Of a stretch of DNA of 64,000 bases, positions 57,401 through 64,000 are shown in pieces (position 1 is the stretch's first letter; each line of letters starts with the position of its first letter). The DNA comes from Dioscorea cayenensis subsp. rotundata. Taxonomy: Eukaryota > Streptophyta > Magnoliopsida > Dioscoreales > Dioscoreaceae. The notes below the pieces were generated by a model. That model was not told where the DNA came from. It saw only the letters and a list, made by a program, of their open reading frames with translations, and ran no database searches. The position numbers were made by a program, and so were the translations under genes. Location: assembly GCF_009730915.1 (NCBI RefSeq), contig NC_052475.1, positions 1,426,001 to 1,490,000 on the forward strand, read 5' to 3'.

Positions 57401-59066
57401 ACTCATAATAGACCATAAACTTCAGTAATAACTAAATCAACTTTGTTGTTTTTATCCTTTGTTCTTATTATATAGATGGGGCCATTCCTTGATTCTGAGC
57501 ATCCTGAGATCAAAAAGGGTACTGTTGACCAAAGTTTTGATGAAATCTTTCACATTGAAGTTCTTAGGAAGGTAAGTCATTTTATCAAGCACAGTGACAA
57601 CAGGATGGTTTATCAGTGAAACTTATACATACCTTATTTGTTGTTCTCGTAGTTGCAAGACTACATTGAGTTTATGGGTCCTTCTACTCGTGTTATCCTC
57701 GTGCCATCAATACGTGATGCCAACCATGGCTTTGTATTTCCTCAGGTCCGAATATTTGTAAAGCTGGCTTCAACTTTCATATTCCAGTCTAATTTAATTG
57801 GTAAATGAATAATGTTTATGTAGTGTGTGATGAGGGAAAATTATATCTGAATGTGTATTTCATGAAAGTAAATCATATTCATATTTTACTTTAAAATAGT
57901 ATAGCCTTAGCTGGGCGCTGCACTGAAAAGACTGAGGTAAGTCACCTATTTCAGACTTAAAACTAAATGCTCTACTGTGACTTACAACCATTATTTACAA
58001 ACAGCTCCTAAACATCAGCTTCCAATGTAGATTTTATCAATACTGTTTGCTAACCTCTGTCATATTGTTGGTTTTGGCAGCCTGCATTTGACATTCACCT
58101 ACCAGACAAAATCAGACATCAGGTACTAATATTCTTTTGATCCAGAAATCCTTCAGATCATATTCCCATGCTAACTGGTTTTCTTTGTAAGAAAGCTATG
58201 TGCTAGAACTATTAACGTTTAGCTTTTCCTCTCAGATAATTTGTCTTTCCAATCCAAGTCTTGTCAGTGCAAATGAGGTATACAAAACTTCCAGATTATA
58301 CTTGTGTTTGTTTTGGTTCTTTTAATCTCAAACCCTTTTAAGTTTTTACAAGCTATTCCTAATCCAGTTCATACATGATCTTTTTCCATTAATATTTCAG
58401 ATTATGCTTGGTTGCTGTACTGTGGACATATTAAAACAGCTTAGCAGCGAGGAAATCTCACGGACTCCAGCTGACGCCACATCTAGAGATCGTATGGGAA
58501 GAATTGCAACTCATTTATTGAACCAACGGGGGTATATACACCTCAATTGTTTAAAGTATTTGAATGATCATCAACAGCCATGATTCAGAAATTACTTATA
58601 TACAGGTACTATCCTTTATATCCGCCCTCTGTGGATACTCCTCTTGACCTTGCACTCACACCAGAAGCCTTGGACATCCCAACCATTCCAGATGTTCTTA
58701 TACTACCATCAGATCTTGCTCCATTTGTGAAGGTAATAATCACTAGAATAAGTATCCATTATTATTTAAAGGTAATATCTCTGATTCACTGGTGCTTTTG
58801 AGCAGTGAAATAATTTGACCGAAATTTGAAAAACTTTCATCATTGTTACCATATCATGTTAATGTTTCATAGGCCAGATGATAAATGTTTCTTATTCTAA
58901 AATGCAGGTTCTATCCCTGGGAGAAGGAAATGATGGAGGAGAGCTTGTGAAGTGCTTGTGCATGAATCCTGGCAGATTAGCAAAGGGTGTTGGAGGTGGA
59001 ACCTTTGTAGAGCTTAAATACCAAGACAATCTTGACAAGTCTAGGGCATCAATCATCAGAATATAG
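54478..59066 (+). CDS. POLA2: DNA polymerase alpha subunit B
   Basis: Sixteen exons: 54478-54553, 54646-54721, 55234-55365, 55499-55874, 55957-56052, 56268-56347, 56458-56533, 56625-56795, 57282-57386, 57476-57571, 57653-57745, 58081-58122, 58236-58277, 58401-58531, 58606-58732 and 58908-59066. They total 1878 nt or 625 residues (human about 598). This is the regulatory B subunit of the polymerase alpha-primase complex, which starts RNA-DNA primers in nuclear replication. N-terminal helical domain (about 1-70), a linker with RVTPFGQRMNKF, then an OB-fold region (FTVGMICCDGDGHLNEKSV, QRVRLDLHNL) and an inactive calcineurin-like phosphoesterase domain (VAAAGPFTTTDN, LLLMGPFLDSEHP, RVILVPSIRDANH, LSNPSLVSANEI). 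C-terminal FVKV...CMNPGRLAKGVGGGTF fits the family. All exons have GT-AG borders and continuous phase. Upstream E2F and telo-box motifs support S-phase expression. Confidence 0.95.
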
Positions 59067-60168
59067 AAACACATGTGGATTAGGGCTTGACCTTGATCTT
59101 CTGGAAAGCTATGTTTGACAGAACCCAATGACTGCTTGTCTTGCTTTGTTTGCTGACCATTAATTCATTTAATTTAATATGGTTTGCTGAAACCACAGCA
59201 TTATGTTCAGGTAGTCTTATCTTGTACTTGATACAAAACCTTTTGAAGTGGTTTTATTTAAGGAATTAATTGATGCAATTTATCAATAAAATTAGGATTT
59301 TGCTGAAGTTATATTTTCTGAGTTGAGAGAGATCAGCTACTTCTATTTTTAGATCAATCTGAACTTTATAATTGAGCGAACTTAGCAGCTGGTAATGTGA
59401 AATTTCTCATGCAAAGTGAAATGAGTGTACTGCTTATTACTGGAACTGCTTTTCCTTTCTCTGCTAATTAGGCAACAATTTCCATCAGAATAATAATTTC
59501 AAATCAAGGTCACAACTTAGAACCTAATTACAAGATTAGAGCACTTAATAGTAAGGAACAATCTGTATGTCAGCATTATTTGTTTAGATTTTCTGACAAA
59601 TATAAAGCAAAACAATGAAACATAAAGCAGCTGACAGGATTAGATTCTGTACAATCTCACAACAAATGAAATGCCAATCTTCATTAAAAAGAATTATCTT
59701 TCCTTCTTTCCATTTGCCAAAAGCTTGATTTTTCTTTACACAAATGACATGCTACCCATTACCGAAAGAACATAAAAAGTACAAGATAAAGTCAAAAGGA
59801 ACACGGACGACGTTCTCACTCAAATAGAGAAAATAAGTCGAAGAATTTGGTCACAAGCAAATAATTCAATTCAATGGAATCAAATAAAGAGAAGGTGATA
59901 ACCATGTGAAGCTTCATGAACAGAATTAGCATATATGTATGTATATATGCATTTTGATCTTAACTTTTGAGTATACTGTTTCACATTTATTAAGAGGTAA
60001 AACACATGACAAATGACGGTAATCAAATGAAAAATTTGACAGAAACAATCCATATCATATTGGTAGCTGCTATTACATGTTCAGATACCTAACTAACCTT
60101 TCAAAGATCATCTAAAAAGCACAAACATTGCTGAAGAAATTTGCTCATGGTTAGTGATAACAAAGTAG
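59067..60168. other. Convergent intergenic region, POLA2 and TLC gene
   Basis: The 3' regions of the two genes plus AT-rich sequence. Nothing coding or repetitive stands out. Confidence 0.55.
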
Positions 60169-60912
60169 CTACCTTTCTTTCTTCTCTGAACTCCCAATTG
60201 TCTCCTTATACAACTCAATCCAAAGATTTGAAATCCAAAGAATGCTCACTCCGATAGCAGCACCGACAACAACGATCCATGACACAGACACCCAATTAGG
60301 AATTACGTCATTCGCCTGGCCGCTAAGATAATACGCGCTCATCTTGAAAAAGAACAGTGGTCCTGCAATTACCCTCATGAGAGTATACAAGGAGTAGAAA
60401 GGAAATGACAAGAGCTTGTCTAGTCTTGCAGCATTAACCGACTCTGTCTTCCGGATCCTGGCAAGAGTCCAAACATTTTGCCAAGGACTAGTGACCTCCG
60501 CAAGCACGAGAAGGACAAGCAGTGCGAAAGCACCATGAAGGACAAGGTACCGACAAGTGACAAACACGAAGAGGGTTGCAAGATGGTGGGCAATGAAGAG
60601 GTAGTCTCCGGGGATTAGAATGAGGTAGTGAAGGAGATCGACTGTGAAATAAGCAATGCTGTAATCAAGAACTAGGTTATCAAAATTGGTGTTTGGAAAT
60701 GCAAATCCCCAAGAGGGGTGGGTTAGGATTGCAGAGGTGGCCAAGAAGACGGCCGGAGTGCCATGGAAGAGTGAGATGAAGCAGCTTGATGCTTCCCTCC
60801 GTTGATTCATGCTCCAATTGCGGAACACTATGAAGCGACCAATGAGGTATATGAGGCAAAACATCAAAAAGAAAGATGGGAACAGTGAGGAACCAATGGT
60901 TAGGGCTTCCAT
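60169..60912 (-). CDS. TLC-domain membrane protein (TMEM56/TLCD4-like)
   Basis: Single coding exon, 247 residues. TLC (TRAM-LAG1-CLN8) domain proteins are multi-pass proteins of the ER or plasma membrane; ceramide synthases and lipid-sensing proteins belong to the superfamily. Seen: about six hydrophobic segments, an N-terminal helix (SSLFPSFFLMFCLIYLIG), then FHGTPAVFLATSAIL, DYSIAYFTVDLLHYLILIPG, YLFIAHHLATLFVFVTCRYL with the paired His of the domain, the TSPWQNVWTL segment, and C-terminal helices. It lacks the homeobox-like and Lag1 motif of ceramide synthases, so it belongs to the TLCD/TMEM56 branch; the exact lipid function is unknown. A spliced 5' leader is likely: a GC-rich exon near 61360-61490 on the minus strand ends with a GT donor at about 61360. 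Confidence 0.9.
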   Translation of the reverse strand: MEALTIGSSLFPSFFLMFCLIYLIGRFIVFRNWSMNQRREASSCFISLFHGTPAVFLATSAILTHPSWGFAFPNTNFDNLVLDYSIAYFTVDLLHYLILIPGDYLFIAHHLATLFVFVTCRYLVLHGAFALLVLLVLAEVTSPWQNVWTLARIRKTESVNAARLDKLLSFPFYSLYTLMRVIAGPLFFFKMSAYYLSGQANDVIPNWVSVSWIVVVGAAIGVSILWISNLWIELYKETIGSSEKKER

Positions 60913-61500
60913 GGTTGAAAAAAAACAAACAAGAAAAAGCGAACTAGGGCTAGAAACTAGGTTTCAATGTCCAGATTGACTGATGAATTAGCAAAATTTC
61001 AAGCGGAGCCCTTGTGAGGATTGGAAAGCCTAAAGGTGGGATTTTGAGAGGATTTTTACAGCTATAACAGCATAGAAATGCCAGGAAATGAATCAAAAAA
61101 TTCGAACTACAACAATAGTAAGGAAAATTATTGAACTAAAATTCAAGCTAAAAATGCACGGGAAATCGAATTCAGAGAATGATCATCAACCTAGAAAAGA
61201 ACTCACAAGTCACAAACTTTCAATCAAGATCCGGAGAAAAAGAGAATTCAAACCCACGAAATAGAGCTCAAACCTCACAAAACCATAGATCAAGACTCAA
61301 GATAAACCTAGGGTTTTGGGAGAAGGGAATGGATCAAAGATCAAGAAGGATCAAGGATACCTCGACGCCGGCGATGAAGGCTCTGTAGAAGCTCGAATCG
61401 GGAGCGAAGCACCCCGAGAGGAGGTCAAGAATCCGGCGAGCGGAGGTAAAGGAGCGGTTGGCCTCGTCGAGATGGTGAGAATTCGAAGAGGGTAAGCTTT
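60913..61500 (-). promoter_or_regulatory. Spliced leader and promoter of the TLC gene
   Basis: The minus strand has a GC-rich non-coding exon at about 61361-61490. It ends with GGCGTCGAG followed by GTATCC, a good donor. The intron would run to just before 60913. The position of the acceptor is uncertain. Confidence 0.45.
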
Positions 61501-62014
61501 ATAGTTTATATTCAGTGACAAGCTCCCAAAAAGTAGATATTTATACTTGAACGGTATTATGTGACCCATAAGTTAACACACAAAGTATTAAATAATAATA
61601 ATAAATAAATAAAATAATATATATATATATAATTATAATAAGTAAATATAATAATTATATTTAGGAAAAACATTCCAATAATCTATCACTTTCCTGGGTG
61701 TTTGATGGGGAAGGAGTGGGACAAACCTGTTTGTTCTAATTTGTTTTTTCCATTGGTTTCTCATTATTATTTTTATTAATTTATCTAAAACAAATAAAAA
61801 TTAATTAATTATCTTCAATATTTAAAATTTAAAATTGCTTGCAAATATAAAGGCTAATATTTTATACAAAAAATTTATATTCATCAATTGAAAAATCATT
61901 TTGTATCAATAATTTTAATTTAATGAAATTTAAAAAGTGTATAATTTGGGGACAAATTCCTAAAAGCAAGACTTCTCATTTATTCTCAGTACACATCCAA
62001 ACAAAAGTGAAAAT

Positions 62015-62091
62015 AAACCATAACTCAGAACTATCAAAACACTACCCCAAACATCTCAATTAATTGGGATGTTTTGATAGTTCTGAGTTAT

Positions 62092-62096
<5 letters not shown>
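62015..62096. repeat. Perfect 27-bp inverted repeat, 28-base loop
   Basis: Arms 62015-62041 and 62070-62096 are exact complements, starting AAACCATAACTCAGAACTAT. A long (TA)n tract follows directly. It is probably a small foldback element, but no target duplication can be seen because of the microsatellite. Confidence 0.8.
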
Positions 62097-62145
<49 letters not shown>

Positions 62146-62399
62146 TGTATATAATTACTTGCATTAAACATGTATCAATATGACATAAAAATTTATGTAA
62201 TTTCAAACTAAAAGATTCCAAAGAATGTGTGACTTCAACATTTAGAGACCTAACAACTCTCAAAATCTTAAAAGAGATCTATTTACTCCCAAAACCCCAG
62301 AATGATCTCAAGACTCAGCCATATGACAGTGCCCGTTTCTACTTTTATTTTAGTACCCTTATACTATGTGTTGCCCAGTTCTTGTCCTTTTGTCCTGGT

Positions 62400-62492
62400 T
62401 TTGTAGTTGTTTTATTTTTAAACTTTTTTTAATCTATTTTTTATAATTTTTAAATAAATTTATGATTTATATATTTTATTTTTTAAAAAAAA
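62400..62492 (+). mobile_element. Possible LINE 3' end fragment
   Basis: AATAAATTTATGATTTATATATTTTA and a poly-A run (about 62451-62492) parallel the 3' end of the LINE at 32310-32355, which reads AATAAATTTGTGG and TTTATCCATTTTA then poly-A. The upstream 60 bases are T-rich in both. No coding part is left; low-complexity sequence weakens the call. Confidence 0.4.
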
Positions 62493-63540
62493 ATCAATTC
62501 TGGCATCAATTCCAATTTCATGATTACGGTTCTACTTATACCACGTGGACTTCAGTCAGACTGACAAATGCCAAAACAATACCCTCTTCAAAGATAAGAA
62601 TGTGCCATGGCAAAAATGAAGTCAATCCTGACGGAACGCCAGAAAGGGATGCAACAAACAGAAGTAATGGTTTTTTTTTTTTAATTTGCATAACGAACAA
62701 GCAACGTCCTTCAAAATTACAGGTCATAATTCATTATATCAATTTATGCAAATACATCATTAAATTGAAGGGTGGAAAACATGGAAAACCTCTCAAAAAG
62801 AAGCGGCTGAATTGAAGATATTGATGAGTATAAAGAGTAACAAGCAAGCATTTTTTTTTTCTCTTAATGCTTTATTCCCAACCATTTTGACCAAACCATA
62901 GTGCTTTCAGAAGAAAATAAATATGCACTTTAACCACAACCCAAGCAACCACCATAACATTATGCCAAGTTAGGTCACCTAACTTGACCTTACTTGGCAA
63001 CCCATAAATATATAATCCATGAAACAACTAGAAAACAGACAAAAAGAAGCTATCATAAAGCAGTGGAAGAAGAAACCCAACCAAATGACCAACAACCTCA
63101 ATAAGGTCACCAAACATTCAAGTCTTAGCACAAAAATAAACAAATCTGAGCGCCATGATTCACACTGATAAGCAGAGTGGTTAATAAATTAACACTGGTG
63201 CTAAACATAATAAATATGAGATGATACAACATATAAAATTCTGAAAATAGTGCTACCGAAAACATACAAACTCCAAAAACCAAATCTTGCTGCTTCTTTT
63301 TTTTTCCGCTTTCTGTTCTTCTGTTTTGCATGTATCATCTTTGTACAATTTGGGGTGCATACACAAACACCAAATGATATCAACAATGAACTACAAACCT
63401 CTTTGCACTCCCCCTAAATATAATGGAGTTTTTTTTTGTTGTTCCCTGCCCCTTTGCACCAACTCCCACCTCTTGCATGCTTATATAGAGTTGTACAGAG
63501 GAATATCTGCAGGGTGGCTGCCAGTGTTATCATAAATAGA

Positions 63541-63812
63541 TCTTACATGCAGTGTGCACAAGCACCCCTTTTTTTTTTCTTACAAAGGCAAACTCCTTGA
63601 GCTTGCAAAATTGAAGGCCAATAAAACCATAGCCAGACAACAAATACGATGATCACGAGAACTCCACCAACAATCATTCTGCAAAAGCAATTCTGTTGCT
63701 TTCCAGTCGCATGGCTTGAAAAGCCAAAGCAGACCATGAAAGGCAGAAGCAAAGAGCTCAGGGGGTTCATCTCATCAACCGAAATGAATAAAATATGGAA
63801 GTGAAGACAAGA
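63541..63812 (-). other. Probable 3' untranslated region of the gene at the window end
   Basis: Downstream of the stop at 63813-63815 on the minus strand. A 75-codon frame with a hydrophobic stretch (IVGGVLVIIVFVVWLWFYWP) lies here; I have no evidence that it is translated. Confidence 0.4.
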
Positions 63813-64000
63813 TTAATCAATCTCTCCTTCCTCTACATCATGCATGGGAAGTTGGTTTGGTTCACCCTCTTCTTCCTCTTCATCATCCACTTTCATGTAT
63901 AAACCAAGTTGTTCTAAAGGATTACTTCCCCCAAGTTTGAAACCCCCAATGCCGTCTGGAGAGTGGCATGGAGTGGTTTCATCCACAGAACTTGGAGCAG
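63813..64000 (-). CDS. C-terminal part of an unidentified gene with acidic tail
   Basis: The last 60 or so codons of a gene whose 5' part lies past the window. The frame is open from 64000 down to the TAA at 63813-63815. It starts in phase 2 (two bases of a split or incomplete codon), so the exon continues or ends just outside. The peptide reads [20 protein letters not shown], then [20 protein letters not shown], an acidic run of Glu and the end EEGEID. I do not recognise the family. Acidic EEGEID tails occur in several nuclear RNA-processing and transcription proteins, but that is only a hint. The moderate GC content of the stretch and the absence of stops support it being coding. Confidence 0.6.
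   Translation of the reverse strand, partial: APSSVDETTPCHSPDGIGGFKLGGSNPLEQLGLYMKVDDEEEEEGEPNQLPMHDVEEGEID

Larger units (their letters stand above)
61501..63540. other. AT-rich intergenic DNA with a hairpin and repeat debris
   Basis: Contains the inverted repeat at 62015-62096, a long (TA)n tract (62096-62142) and a LINE-like A/T-rich 3' end at about 62400-62492. A moderately GC-rich stretch at 62530-62670 is unidentified. I see no gene I can support. Confidence 0.5.

Noticed and set aside
63543-63770. 75-codon frame with one membrane segment
   Set aside because: Lies just downstream of the stop of another minus-strand gene, most likely in its 3' untranslated region; no family match.

Overview
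This window is plant nuclear DNA. The genes have many short introns with GT-AG boundaries, the intergenic DNA is very AT-rich with many (TA)n tracts, and the families are plant-specific: a group I bZIP, a P-class PPR protein, a plastid stromal HSP70, a SKIP14-like F-box protein and a serine decarboxylase. Several 5' exons (bZIP exon 1, F-box exon 1, the iron-transporter gene) are much more GC-rich than the rest. That 5' gradient fits a monocot, but I cannot name the species. One stretch of exactly 1000 N (18550-19549) is a scaffold gap.

Layout. 231-851 (-) vacuolar iron transporter homolog. 2409-2752 a Mutator-type foldback MITE. 2763-7900 AT-rich intergenic DNA with small tandem repeats. 8284-11557 (+) four-exon VIP1/RF2-like bZIP factor. 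13146-15268 (+) nine-exon CYP85-clan cytochrome P450 with five +1 homopolymer expansions, so a pseudogene or a mis-assembled gene. 15536-17518 (-) serine decarboxylase, convergent with the P450. 18550-19549 gap. 19550-28840 a 9 kb region with no recognisable protein gene, built partly of old internal duplications. 28845-29410 a degenerate tandem repeat carrying GGATCC. 30447-32355 a 5'-truncated L1-type LINE with a perfect 12-bp target duplication. 32752-32928 (+) a 58-residue small protein. 34102-34409 a second Mutator-type MITE. 35636-37843 (-) SKIP14-like F-box protein. 42249-45413 (+) cytosolic GAPDH in twelve coding exons. 46045-47595 (+) intronless PPR protein. 47782-47981 (-) tRNA-derived SINE. 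48686-53268 (-) plastid HSP70 in eight coding exons. 54478-59066 (+) DNA polymerase alpha subunit B in sixteen exons. 60169-60912 (-) TLC-domain membrane protein. 63813-64000 (-) 3' end of an unidentified gene that continues past the window.

The genes are unrelated housekeeping and regulatory genes in ordinary eukaryotic arrangement; I see no operon or co-functional cluster. The best regulatory signals lie in the 1.2 kb between the divergent HSP70 and POLA2 genes. There the HSP70 has a heat-shock-element-like array, G-boxes, a TATA box and a leader with four telomeric repeats just before the start codon. POLA2 has an E2F site plus a telo-box, as expected for a replication gene. I found no CRISPR array, virus-like element or previously undescribed multi-gene system. 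The observations most worth checking are the frameshifted P450, the possible G-quadruplex leader of HSP70, the small WADQWDY protein, the decayed duplications at 20-28 kb and the possible orphan minus-strand promoter near 28.8 kb. Exon boundaries were set by hand from GT-AG sites and reading-frame continuity; for each complete multi-exon gene except the P450 the exon lengths sum to a whole number of codons.
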